NCBI RefSeq assembly: GCF_900169145.1
Contig: NZ_FXZD01000005.1
Span: forward strand, 186,001-250,000
Length of the DNA: 64,000 bases
Reading direction: 5' to 3'
DNA from: Brevibacterium antiquum CNRZ 918
Lineage (GTDB): Bacteria > Actinomycetota > Actinomycetes > Actinomycetales > Brevibacteriaceae
The notes beneath the pieces were generated by a model, which did no database searches, was not told where the DNA came from, and was given only the letters and a program-made list of their open reading frames with translations. A program made the translations under genes and the position numbers. Below are positions 1 through 8,067 of the stretch, in pieces (position 1 is the stretch's first letter; each line of letters opens with the position of its first letter).

Positions 1-391
1 CTGATTGATCCCTGGTCTCGTCCATGTGTCTGCTGCCTTCCGGACTCCGTCACATCGAATGCTCGAGGTGGAGCCGCTTGTTGTTGCAATCGATCGTTCT
101 GTCAGATTTCGCAGCGATCCACTCTAGTGTCTGAAGGTCTTGAACGGTACCTTGCCCACACGGAATACACCGTGATATCCCACTCATTGTTAAAGGGACG
201 CGGTGTGGGTCTTCGGCAATCTGTTCACCGGGCACTGGAGGCGGCTGCTCATCCTCGGCGCTGTCTGCTTCCTCATCCCTCGGTTGCGGAATAACGCAGT
301 GAGTACCAGGCGCTGAGAATCGATAGAAACACAGAACCCGCAGAGTCAGCCTTGGCAGAGAGATAGCTTCGTTGTCGGTTAGTCTCGAGCC
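1..391. other. Upstream non-coding stretch, no gene recognised
   Basis: No open frame here has an actinobacterial coding look or a recognisable product. The long minus-strand frame that runs through it is a shadow of the helicase gene downstream. The only element I can support is a -10 box at its right-hand end. The window edge may cut off a neighbouring gene, so its left part could be a trailer or leader. Confidence 0.5.
380..385 (+). promoter_or_regulatory. -10 box TAGTCT, leaderless start of NERD helicase
   Basis: TAGTCT fits the actinobacterial TANNNT consensus and lies exactly 6 nt before ATG 392, so transcription should begin at or next to the start codon. No Shine-Dalgarno sequence is present. 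A TAG at 380-382 closes the frame upstream, which makes 392 the first possible start. Confidence 0.5.
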
Positions 392-2008
392 ATGGTCACG
401 TTGATCCCGCAGCACCCTGATTTCAATGACTCCACCGCCGAGGCGACAGTGTGGAATGCTCTGTGTCAGCAGCTTCCCGACGAGACGACGATGATTCACA
501 GCCAGCGACTGACCGGCGACGATAAGGACGTCGAGATCGACATCCTGGTGCTCTGGCCCGGTTTCGGCATTGCCGTCCTCGAGGTCAAAGGCGGTCGGGT
601 CGGCGTCGAGGACGGCCGCTGGATCACGCAGGACTCTCAGAGCCATCGCAATCGGCTCAAGGTCTCCCCACTTGAGCAGGCGATGGTCGCCAAGCACACC
701 CTCGTCGACTATCTCCATTCGCGGGTCTCCGCGACGCCGGGTCCCATCAGCCACCTCGCTGTCCTCCCCTACACGCAGCTGCCATCGGACTGGGACCAGC
801 CCGACGCGCTGAGGCGGCAGCTCGTCGACTCCACTCAGCTCGCCTCGATAGCAGCGGCGATCTCCACTCAGCTGCGCTTCGACTTCGACCCGGGGCGTGA
901 CAACCTCAATACGCCCCACGAATTCGTCCTCAAGAACCTGCACAGGACCAACCAAGCCGTGGAGAACGTCAGCCTCAAAGCCACCGAGATCTCCGACCGT
1001 GCTGATGCGCTGAGCCGGGAGCAGGCGAAGCTCATCAGCATTCTGCGCCACCAGAATCGTGCGGAGATCAGCGGCGGCGCGGGTTCGGGCAAGACCTACC
1101 TGGCGCTGCTCAAAGCCAGGGCGCTGACACAGGCAGGCAACAAGGTCGCGCTCATGTGCTATTCGCGTGGCCTGGGCCGACTCCTCCAGCTCTTCACCAC
1201 CCAATGGCCAGAGGAAGATCGTCCCGCATACGTGGGGCTGTTCCACGACCTGCCGATCTCCTGGGGAGCTGCTCCAGGCAGCGACGACGACTCCGACTAC
1301 TGGGAGAACAGTCTTCCCTTGCAGCTCAAGGACCTTGCCGATGGACGGCCGCGCAAAAGTCTCTTCGATGCGATCGTCATCGACGAGGGGCAGGATTTCA
1401 GCCTTCTGTGGTGGGAGGCGGTCCAGTCGTGTCTGCGCAATCAGGTCGAGGGGATCCTCTATGCCTTCACAGATGAGAGACAGCGGATCTTCGGCCGTGA
1501 GGGCGAATCACCGATCACGATGAATCCCATCCAGCTCGACGAAAATCTGCGCAACTCCGAACAGATCGTCGCCGGCTTTGCCGACCTCGCGTTCGAACCG
1601 CCCATCCCCCGCAACGGGCCGGGTGAGGACATCGAGTTCAGCGAGGTCGACATCGACGATGCCCTCGCCGAGGCGGATTCCCAGGTGGAATCGCTCATGG
1701 ACTCCGGATGGAGCCCCGGAGACATCGCACTGCTGACAACAGGCAGCCGGCACCCTGTCCAGCGCGAGATCGTCGAGGCAGAAGGCACCTCGGCCTATTG
1801 GGATCAGTTCTTTGCCGCCGAGGACGTCTTCTACGGCCACGTGCTCGGATTCAAGGGCCTCGAACGCCCCGTCGTGGTGCTGTGCATCAACGGGTTCCGC
1901 GACCCCGACCGGGCATTGGACATGCTCTACGTCGGAATGTCGCGGGCGACGACGAAGCTCGTCGTTGTCGGTGACCTCAGCGTCTTCGACCAGGTCTACG
2001 GCACCTGA
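392..2008 (+). CDS. NERD domain-containing UvrD/Rep-like helicase
   Basis: A 538-residue protein. The N-terminal third is a NERD (nuclease-related) domain with the EIDILVL and AVLEVKGG strands at about residues 49-68, the acidic/lysine pattern of a PD-(D/E)XK-like fold. A P-loop GGAGSGKT follows at 228-235 and a Walker B VIDEGQDF near 329-336. The C-terminal half ends with FKGLERPVVV and LYVGMSRATTKL, typical of superfamily 1 helicases (motifs V and VI). It should bind or cut and unwind nucleic acid in the cytoplasm. NERD-helicases are found in housekeeping and in defence contexts; nothing adjacent settles which. It stands alone, convergent with the acyl-CoA ligase. Family call is firm, role unknown. 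Confidence 0.88.
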   Translation: MVTLIPQHPDFNDSTAEATVWNALCQQLPDETTMIHSQRLTGDDKDVEIDILVLWPGFGIAVLEVKGGRVGVEDGRWITQDSQSHRNRLKVSPLEQAMVAKHTLVDYLHSRVSATPGPISHLAVLPYTQLPSDWDQPDALRRQLVDSTQLASIAAAISTQLRFDFDPGRDNLNTPHEFVLKNLHRTNQAVENVSLKATEISDRADALSREQAKLISILRHQNRAEISGGAGSGKTYLALLKARALTQAGNKVALMCYSRGLGRLLQLFTTQWPEEDRPAYVGLFHDLPISWGAAPGSDDDSDYWENSLPLQLKDLADGRPRKSLFDAIVIDEGQDFSLLWWEAVQSCLRNQVEGILYAFTDERQRIFGREGESPITMNPIQLDENLRNSEQIVAGFADLAFEPPIPRNGPGEDIEFSEVDIDDALAEADSQVESLMDSGWSPGDIALLTTGSRHPVQREIVEAEGTSAYWDQFFAAEDVFYGHVLGFKGLERPVVVLCINGFRDPDRALDMLYVGMSRATTKLVVVGDLSVFDQVYGT

Positions 2009-2041
2009 GAACGAGGCACGACCTGCCCTTCTGAACGCGAT

Positions 2042-3604
2042 TCATCCTGCCAGCACCGCAGGGTCCGGCAACTTCCGCTTGACCAGCTTCCCCGTTGGCG
2101 TCCGCGGCAGTTCGGGGACGAAGTAGAACTCGCGGGGAATCTTGAATCGAGCCAAGCGATCACTCAGCCAGCTGCGGATCTCATCCGCCTGACCAACCTC
2201 GGCGAGGCCATCGGCCAACTGCACAAACGCAACAGGAACCTGTCCCAGCTCATCATCGGTCTTGCCCACGACGGCCACATCGGCGATCGAAGGCCGCAGC
2301 GCCAGCGCATTCTCGATTTCCTGCGGGTAGACGTTGACTCCCCCGACGATGATGAGACCCGTGGTGCGTTCGGCGATGTAGAGGAACCTGTCTTCGTCGA
2401 GGTAGCCCATGTCTCCGGTCGTCGCCCAGGTGTCCGCATGGTCCGGGTGCCTGGAGGCTGCTGTCTTCGCCGGGTCTTTGTAGTACTCGAACAGGGCCGC
2501 TGTGGCTTCGAAGTAGATGACTCCGATCTCACCGGCAGGCAGCTCCTCCCCCTCAGGTCCGCAGATGTGGACGATGCCTTTGACTCCGTCGCGGCCGACC
2601 GATCCCGGCCTCTCGAGCGCCTGCTGACTGTCAATGATGGTCAGACCGTTGCTCTCCGTGGCCGCATAGTATTCGAAGATCACCGGGCCCCACCATTCGA
2701 TCATGGCCCGTTTGACCTCGGGCGGGCATGGTGCCGCGGCATGGATGGCGACCTTGAGACTGGAGACATCATAGGACAGGCGCACCTCGTCGGGCAGTTT
2801 GAGCATTCGGATGAGCATCGTAGGCACCCACTGCGAGTGAGTGACGTTGTGCTTCTCGATCAGTGCCAACGCCTCCTCGGCGTCGAAACGAGGCATGACG
2901 ACGACGGTGCCGCCCTGCGAGTGCGTCGTCATCACGAACCGCAACGGTGCCGCGTGGTAAAGAGGTGCTGGTGACAGGTAGACCGTATCCTCGTCGAATC
3001 CGTAGAGGCTACGGAACAGACTGATGAGGGAGACATCCTCGTCCTCGATGAGCAGATCGGTGGCTCCGGGCAGGATGCCTTTCGGTCGTCCGGTCGTGCC
3101 CGAGGAGTAGAGCATGTCATCGCCGCGGGGTTCGACGTCAGGTTTGTCCGCCGAAGCAGCACCGAGCACCGCTTCATACTCGTCCCAGCCGGCGAAGGCC
3201 TGCCTCGCCTCACCGTCGGGAAGAGCGTCGATGCGGATCCGGTTCTCGACCTGCTGGCACTGTTCGGCAACCTCGCTCGATTTCTTCAGCTGGGTCGAGA
3301 GGAGGAAGGCTCGGGCATCGCAGTCGTCGACGATGTAGGCCGATTCCGCTGCAGTCAGGTGGGAGTTGACGACCGTGACGATGCCACCGGTGCGCAAGGC
3401 TGCCCACAGTGCTTCAATGATCTCGAACCGGTTCTCGGCCATGACGGCGATGTGGTCGCCCTTCTCGAAGCCCCTTGAGCGCAGATGGTTGGCCAGTCGC
3501 AGGGAGCGATCCTCGAGTTCGCCGAAGGTGAGCACCGCTTCGGTGTCAGCCATGATGACGGCGGGTTTGTCAGGGTTCTTCGCTGCCCATTTTCCTGGAT
3601 ACAT
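2042..3604 (-). CDS. Acyl-CoA synthetase (AMP-forming ligase)
   Basis: A 520-residue member of the ANL superfamily: it adenylates a carboxylic acid with ATP and transfers the acyl group to CoA. The P-loop-like signature YSSGTTGRPKG is near residue 167, the ATTESNG adenine-binding segment lies mid-protein, and the hinge TGDMGYLDEDRF and the C-terminal catalytic lysine segment RTPTGKLVKR are intact. ATG 3604 has a good ribosome-binding site (AGGAAG, 5 nt). The gene lies just downstream of the TetR gene on the same strand and was probably co-transcribed. Substrate unknown; the neighbouring beta-oxidation genes suggest a fatty or branched acid. Confidence 0.88.
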   Translation of the reverse strand: MYPGKWAAKNPDKPAVIMADTEAVLTFGELEDRSLRLANHLRSRGFEKGDHIAVMAENRFEIIEALWAALRTGGIVTVVNSHLTAAESAYIVDDCDARAFLLSTQLKKSSEVAEQCQQVENRIRIDALPDGEARQAFAGWDEYEAVLGAASADKPDVEPRGDDMLYSSGTTGRPKGILPGATDLLIEDEDVSLISLFRSLYGFDEDTVYLSPAPLYHAAPLRFVMTTHSQGGTVVVMPRFDAEEALALIEKHNVTHSQWVPTMLIRMLKLPDEVRLSYDVSSLKVAIHAAAPCPPEVKRAMIEWWGPVIFEYYAATESNGLTIIDSQQALERPGSVGRDGVKGIVHICGPEGEELPAGEIGVIYFEATAALFEYYKDPAKTAASRHPDHADTWATTGDMGYLDEDRFLYIAERTTGLIIVGGVNVYPQEIENALALRPSIADVAVVGKTDDELGQVPVAFVQLADGLAEVGQADEIRSWLSDRLARFKIPREFYFVPELPRTPTGKLVKRKLPDPAVLAG

Positions 3605-3639
3605 GTCACTTCCTAGTCATCGTCGACCTTGGTGGTCAT

Positions 3640-3674
3640 CGGGTCGGTTGAGTGCGGGTCGCTTGAGTGCGGGT
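3640..3674. repeat. Imperfect 15-bp tandem repeat
   Basis: Two copies of a 15-bp unit (CGGGTCGGTTGAGTG, then CGGGTCGCTTGAGTG) differ at one base, followed by a partial third. It sits in the 100-bp spacer between the TetR stop and the ligase start. No function is evident; slippage is the simplest explanation. Confidence 0.6.
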
Positions 3675-3707
3675 GGTCGCGTTGCGTCACGCCCTCGGCA
3701 ACTGGAT

Positions 3708-4406
3708 TCATCTGTCATCCTCGGAAGGTGCGCCGCTCAGGAGCGATCGTGCAATCTGCTGCCACGTTGCGATCATCGGTTCGGTCTGCGGGTCGAGGTG
3801 GGAGAAGGTGTAGGTCACGGCCATCCCGCGCATGCTCGAGAAGAGCACGGAGAACATGTGATCGTATCCGGCCTGCGTTGCGATGACTGGGCCAAACAGC
3901 TCTCGAGCGTTCTCCCGCACCCTCTCGAACACGTTCCTCTCATGCGTCCTCACCTTGTCGGCGAGCGCATCGTCGGTCCGCGACGCGATCCACAGCTCCA
4001 ACGCGGTGAAGAAGCTCGAGTGCATCAGTCCCGCCCACAGGATCATCACGGCCCAGTCAGACCTCGTGTCCAGCTCGTCAGCGGGCGGACGCTTCCGGGC
4101 CAGGGACCGGCTGAAGTCGTCGGTGCGGTCCTCGAGATTACGGTTGAGACGCTGTTCGCCGAGGCGGGTGACCGCTGCCGTGAGCAGTTCCTGCTTCGAC
4201 GGGAAATGATGCAGCAGCCTGCCGCGGGTCACTCCTGCCTTAGCCTGGACCTTCATCGTGGTCGTCGCCGCGTACCCTTCGGCGAGCAGGCAGTCGATTG
4301 TCGCGTCGAGGATGAGTTCCTTCGACCGTGCGGTCCGATCCGCCTGGAACCTCCCGTTGGCCCGGACTGAGCGGTCGGCGTGGCTTGTCCGGTCTGACTG
4401 GTCCAC
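3708..4406 (-). CDS. TetR/AcrR family transcriptional regulator
   Basis: A 232-residue repressor-type protein. After a polar leader of about 25 residues, the N-terminal helix-turn-helix reads SKELILDATIDCLLAEGYAA...RGRLLHHFPSKQELL, the canonical TetR DNA-binding domain. The rest is the all-helical ligand domain. I chose GTG 4406 because GGAGGAG lies 6 nt upstream; the longer open frame to 4571 would run into the thiolase ribosome-binding site. It is divergent from the thiolase gene and precedes an acyl-CoA ligase on its own strand, the usual layout for an acyl-CoA-responsive repressor of beta-oxidation genes. The ligand is inferred, not seen. Confidence 0.88.
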   Translation of the reverse strand: MDQSDRTSHADRSVRANGRFQADRTARSKELILDATIDCLLAEGYAATTTMKVQAKAGVTRGRLLHHFPSKQELLTAAVTRLGEQRLNRNLEDRTDDFSRSLARKRPPADELDTRSDWAVMILWAGLMHSSFFTALELWIASRTDDALADKVRTHERNVFERVRENARELFGPVIATQAGYDHMFSVLFSSMRGMAVTYTFSHLDPQTEPMIATWQQIARSLLSGAPSEDDR

Positions 4407-4573
4407 TGAGTTCTCCTCCACCTGCGGATCAGCAGGCTCCGGCGACTTACGGTCTGCCTTGACTGTTTTACCCGTTCGTGAAAATCTTAACGCATGATCA
4501 GTTATCTGGGTCACATTTTCCACGGCGAATTTCTTCACCGCCGCTGCACAGACACCATCACAGAGGAGCACAG
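4407..4573. promoter_or_regulatory. Divergent tetR/thiolase promoter region
   Basis: This 167-bp spacer is AT-rich relative to its surroundings. It contains TTGACT at 4459-4464, a possible -35, and an interrupted inverted repeat TAAC-N9-GTTA at 4488-4504 that could be the TetR operator. The matching -10 is poor. The thiolase ribosome-binding site GAGGAG is at 4563-4568. Confidence 0.4.
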
Positions 4574-5716
4574 ATGAACGACGCAGTCATCGTCGCCGCA
4601 CGACGCACACCCACCGGCAAGCGCAAAGGCATGCTGTCCGGAATCCACCCGGCCGACCTGGGCGCCACTGCCATGGCCGACGTCGTCGCCCAGACCGGCA
4701 TCGACCCATCGGTCATCGACGACGTCATCTTCGGATGCGTGTCCCAGTCCAGTGAACAGACCGGCGACATCGCTCGCACCGTCGCTCTGTCCGCCGGACT
4801 CCCCGAGTCGGTTCCCGGTGTCACCGTCGATCGCCAGTGCGGCTCTTCCCAGCAGGCTGTCCACTTCGCTGCGGCCGGCCTCATCGCCGGTCAGTACGAT
4901 GTTGTCGTCGCCGGCGGAGTCGAGTCCATGTCCCGCGTGCCCATGGGCTCATCTGCCGCAGGCCAGTCCCCGTACGGTGAGAAGTTCAACTCCCGCTATG
5001 ACAATGTCACACCGAACCAGGGCATCGGTGCCGAGATGATCGCTGAACAGTGGAAACTGAGCCGCACCCAGCTCGACGAACTTGCCGTGCGCTCCCACGA
5101 ACTCGCAGCGGCGGCGACCGATGCCGGTCGCTTCGACTCTCAGATCATCCCCGTGCCCACCGGGGCCGGGGCTGTCACCGCCGATGAGGGCATTCGCCGC
5201 GGCACCAGCGTGGAGACGCTCGCCGGCCTCGACACCGTATTCAAGCAGGACGGCGTCGTCACCGCAGGCAACGCCTCGCAGATCTCCGACGGCTCGGCAG
5301 CCCTGCTGATGATGACCTCGGCCAAAGCGAAGGAACTGGGGCTCAACCCCATCGCGAAGGTGCACACAGCCGTCCTCGCCGGCACCGATCCTGTCATCAT
5401 GCTCACCGGCCCCATCCCCGCGACAGCGAAGGCCCTGAAGAAGTCCGGGCTCTCCATCGACGACATCGGCGTCTTCGAGATCAACGAAGCGTTCGCCTCG
5501 GTGCCTTTGGCCTGGCTGCAGGAGACAGGGGCCGATATCAGCCGCCTCAACCCCAACGGCGGGGCCATCGCACTGGGCCACCCCCTCGGCGGCTCGGGCG
5601 CGAGGCTGATGACGACGATGATCCACCACATGCAGCAGCAGGGAATCCGCTACGGACTGCAGTCGATGTGTGAGGGTGGCGGCCAGGCCAACGCGACAAT
5701 TCTGGAACTGGTCTGA
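4574..5716 (+). CDS. Acetyl-CoA C-acyltransferase (thiolase)
   Basis: A 380-residue type II thiolase that cleaves 3-ketoacyl-CoA with CoA, or condenses acetyl-CoA. The nucleophilic cysteine is Cys89 in VDRQCGSSQQA. The downstream active-site motifs NEAFA, GGAIALGHPLGGSGAR and the second catalytic cysteine in CEGGGQAN are all present, so it should be active. ATG 4574 is preceded by GAGGAG, and the family N-terminus (DAVIVAARRTPTGK) begins there. An acyl-CoA dehydrogenase follows 59 bp downstream on the same strand, pointing to a beta-oxidation unit controlled by the divergent TetR protein. Confidence 0.9.
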   Translation: MNDAVIVAARRTPTGKRKGMLSGIHPADLGATAMADVVAQTGIDPSVIDDVIFGCVSQSSEQTGDIARTVALSAGLPESVPGVTVDRQCGSSQQAVHFAAAGLIAGQYDVVVAGGVESMSRVPMGSSAAGQSPYGEKFNSRYDNVTPNQGIGAEMIAEQWKLSRTQLDELAVRSHELAAAATDAGRFDSQIIPVPTGAGAVTADEGIRRGTSVETLAGLDTVFKQDGVVTAGNASQISDGSAALLMMTSAKAKELGLNPIAKVHTAVLAGTDPVIMLTGPIPATAKALKKSGLSIDDIGVFEINEAFASVPLAWLQETGADISRLNPNGGAIALGHPLGGSGARLMTTMIHHMQQQGIRYGLQSMCEGGGQANATILELV

Positions 5717-5775
5717 ACCAACTCGCAACCACCCTGAACCTGCCCTGAACCCGTTCGACGAAGAGGACACCACCC

Positions 5776-6942
5776 ATGAAGAGAGACCTGTACAACGAGG
5801 ACCATGAAGCCTTCCGCGGCACCGTCGCCACCTTCCTCGACCGTGAGGTCGTGCCCCACGTCGAGAAGTGGGAGGAGAACCACCTCGTCGACCGATCGAT
5901 GTGGAAGAAGGCCGCCGAGGCGGGCGTCATCGGTCTGACCATCCCCGAGGAATTCGGTGGGGCCGGAGTCGCTGACTTCCGGTTCGAGATGGTCCGCAGC
6001 GAAGAGATCGCCCGCCGAGGCGTCGGCGGGGCCACGAGCGGATGGGGCGTGTCCGACGGCATCGTTCCCGGTTATCTCCTGGCCTTCGGCACTCAGGCCC
6101 AGAAGGAGAAGTACCTGCCGGGCCTCGCCGCGGGCGAGTCGATCGGTGCGATCGCCATGACCGAGCCGAATGCCGGCTCGGACCTCCAGGCCATTACGAC
6201 CAAGGCCGTGCGCGACGGGGACGACTGGGTGATCAACGGCGCGAAGACCTTCATCACCAACGGCTACCACTGCGACTTCGTCATCGTCGTCGCTCGCACG
6301 AACCCGGATGCCAAACCGTCCCAGGGCACGTCACTGTTCATCGTCGAGGACGGGACACCGGGCTTCGAACGCGGACGCAAGCTCAAGAAGCTCGGCATGG
6401 ATGCCCAAGACACATCGGAGCTGTCTTTCTCCGATGTGCGAGTGCCCGCCGATGCCCTCCTCGGCGAGCTCGACCAGGGGTTCATCCATCTCATGGTCAA
6501 TCTGCCGACCGAACGCATGCTCATCGGTTCGGGAACCCTGGCAGGCGCCAGAGCGGCACTCGGGTGGACGGGCGAATACGTCTTCACCAGACCTGCCTTC
6601 GGACAGACGATCGGGGACTTCCAGAACACACGCTTCGAACTCGCCGAGCTCGAAACCCGCGTCGATGCCCTCGAAGCATTCGTCGACCGCTGTGCTCTGG
6701 CGCTCAATGACGGGGAGCTGACCCCGGTCGATGCGGCCAAGGCGAAGTACCTCGGCTCTGACCTCGAGATCGAGGTCATCAACCGGTGCCTGCAGCTCTT
6801 CGGCGGCTATGGCTACATGCTCGAATACCCGATCACCCGAGCGTTCAAGGACAGTCGCGTCCAGGCGATCTTCGGCGGGTCCAACGAGGTGATGAAGGAA
6901 CTCGTTGGCCGCGACATCGCAAAGCGCTACCGCCAGAAGTGA
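5776..6942 (+). CDS. Acyl-CoA dehydrogenase family protein
   Basis: A 388-residue FAD flavoenzyme that forms the alpha,beta-enoyl-CoA in beta-oxidation. It has the standard three parts: helical N-terminus, beta-barrel with AMTEPNAGSDL and the FITNGYH strand, and C-terminal helices with LQLFGGYGYMLEYPITR. The usual YEGT stretch reads FGGSNEVMKE, as in dehydrogenases whose catalytic glutamate lies elsewhere. AGAGGA precedes ATG 5776. It forms a pair with the thiolase. Its stop codon directly abuts the stop of the convergent MDR gene. Confidence 0.9.
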   Translation: MKRDLYNEDHEAFRGTVATFLDREVVPHVEKWEENHLVDRSMWKKAAEAGVIGLTIPEEFGGAGVADFRFEMVRSEEIARRGVGGATSGWGVSDGIVPGYLLAFGTQAQKEKYLPGLAAGESIGAIAMTEPNAGSDLQAITTKAVRDGDDWVINGAKTFITNGYHCDFVIVVARTNPDAKPSQGTSLFIVEDGTPGFERGRKLKKLGMDAQDTSELSFSDVRVPADALLGELDQGFIHLMVNLPTERMLIGSGTLAGARAALGWTGEYVFTRPAFGQTIGDFQNTRFELAELETRVDALEAFVDRCALALNDGELTPVDAAKAKYLGSDLEIEVINRCLQLFGGYGYMLEYPITRAFKDSRVQAIFGGSNEVMKELVGRDIAKRYRQK

Positions 6943-7914
6943 TCACTCGCCCTTGACCTCGAGCAGGACCTTTCCCTGCACGCTGCGAGAGTCGAGTTCG
7001 CCGATCGCGGCTGCGGCCTGACTAAGGGGGTAGGTGGCGTGGATGGCCGGATTGAGCTTGCCCGCGGCCACATAGTCGGCGATCGCGTCCCACTGTTCGG
7101 CGATGTAGTCGGGCCGTTCGCGGGCCGCGGCTCCCCACGCCACACCGTCGACCGAGATGTTCTTCAGCAGCAGACGGTTGACCTTGATGGAAGGGATCTC
7201 GCCGGCAGTGAATCCGAGGACCAGAATACGGCCATAGGGGGCCAGGACGCGGGTCGAGTCCGTGAAGCGGTCCCCGCCGACCGGGTCGAAGACATAGTCG
7301 ACTCCGTTCGGGTAGAGCTCTTTGACAGCGTCCTTGAAGCCATCAGCCATGACCACATGCGTCGCGCCGAGCTCGCGGACAGTCTGCGCCTTGGTCTCAG
7401 TCGAGACGACCCCGATCACCTCGAGGCCGATGGCCAGAGCCATCTGCACTGCGGCCGAGCCCAACCCGCCCGCGGCCCCGTGGACGAGGATGGTCTGCCC
7501 TGCTTTGGCCTGGGCCCGAAGGCGGAGGGCGAAGTCAGCGGTGAGCAGGTTCATCGGCATTCCTGCTGCGTGAGCCAGGCTGATGCCATCGGGCACCGGC
7601 ACGGTCTGCTCGTCGCCGACGACCATGAATTCGGCGAACGAGCCCGTGCCGGGAATTGCGGCAACACGGTCACCCACGGAGAACCGTGAACCAGCGCCGG
7701 CCTCGACGACGACTCCGGCGGCCTCGGAACCGAGAACGAAGGGAAGTTCGTGCTTCGTCTGGTACATGCCCCGGGTCTGGAGCAGTTCGGGGAACGTCAC
7801 GCCGGCATAGGCCACCTCGACGAGGACTTCACCGTGTCCCGGACTCGGCCGTTCCGCCTCGGCGAGCTCAACATCGTCTGGTCCGGTCAAGGTGGCAACG
7901 CGAATGGCTCTCAT
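6943..7914 (-). CDS. NADPH:quinone oxidoreductase-like MDR protein
   Basis: A 323-residue zinc-independent medium-chain dehydrogenase/reductase. The N-terminal GroES-like domain contains PFVLGSEAAGVV, and the Rossmann dinucleotide loop reads VHGAAGGLGSAAVQMA. No zinc-ligand cysteines are seen. Members reduce quinones, enoyl thioesters or other enones with NAD(P)H. I prefer ATG 7914 (MRAIRV), which has GAGGAA upstream, over the longer frame. The gene is convergent with the acyl-CoA dehydrogenase and divergent from the phosphotransferase operon. Its reaction within acyl metabolism is not defined by the sequence. Confidence 0.82.
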   Translation of the reverse strand: MRAIRVATLTGPDDVELAEAERPSPGHGEVLVEVAYAGVTFPELLQTRGMYQTKHELPFVLGSEAAGVVVEAGAGSRFSVGDRVAAIPGTGSFAEFMVVGDEQTVPVPDGISLAHAAGMPMNLLTADFALRLRAQAKAGQTILVHGAAGGLGSAAVQMALAIGLEVIGVVSTETKAQTVRELGATHVVMADGFKDAVKELYPNGVDYVFDPVGGDRFTDSTRVLAPYGRILVLGFTAGEIPSIKVNRLLLKNISVDGVAWGAAARERPDYIAEQWDAIADYVAAGKLNPAIHATYPLSQAAAAIGELDSRSVQGKVLLEVKGE

Positions 7915-7999
7915 GATTTCCTCACTGTGGATGAAAGAAGCTTGGGATGACCCACTCATCACTATCACATTCGGTGGTGACCGGCATCACGATTTCAGC

Positions 8000-8051
8000 T
8001 TGACTCCCACGCCTGGTTTGAATACTGTGATTGAAACTGAACGATTGTTCA
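8000..8051 (+). promoter_or_regulatory. Promoter and operator-like palindrome of the 8068-13010 operon
   Basis: TTGACT at 8000-8005 and TACTGT at 8023-8028 are separated by 17 bp, which places +1 near 8035. A 14-bp inverted repeat, TGAACGATTGTTCA (5-bp arms, 4-bp spacer), lies at 8038-8051, just past the start site, where a repressor would block transcription. GGGAGGG at 8055-8061 is the ribosome-binding site. The regulator is not identified; the TetR protein at 3708 is one candidate. Confidence 0.6.
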
Positions 8052-8067
8052 CTCGGGAGGGTCGACG

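Noticed and set aside
50..1246. 398-residue minus-strand open frame over the NERD helicase gene
   Set aside because: It is antisense to a gene with clear helicase motifs, has no recognisable domain and reflects GC-rich frame shadowing.
4488..4504. TAAC-N9-GTTA as a firm TetR operator
   Set aside because: Arms are only 4 bp and the centre is asymmetric, so it is listed only as part of the promoter region.
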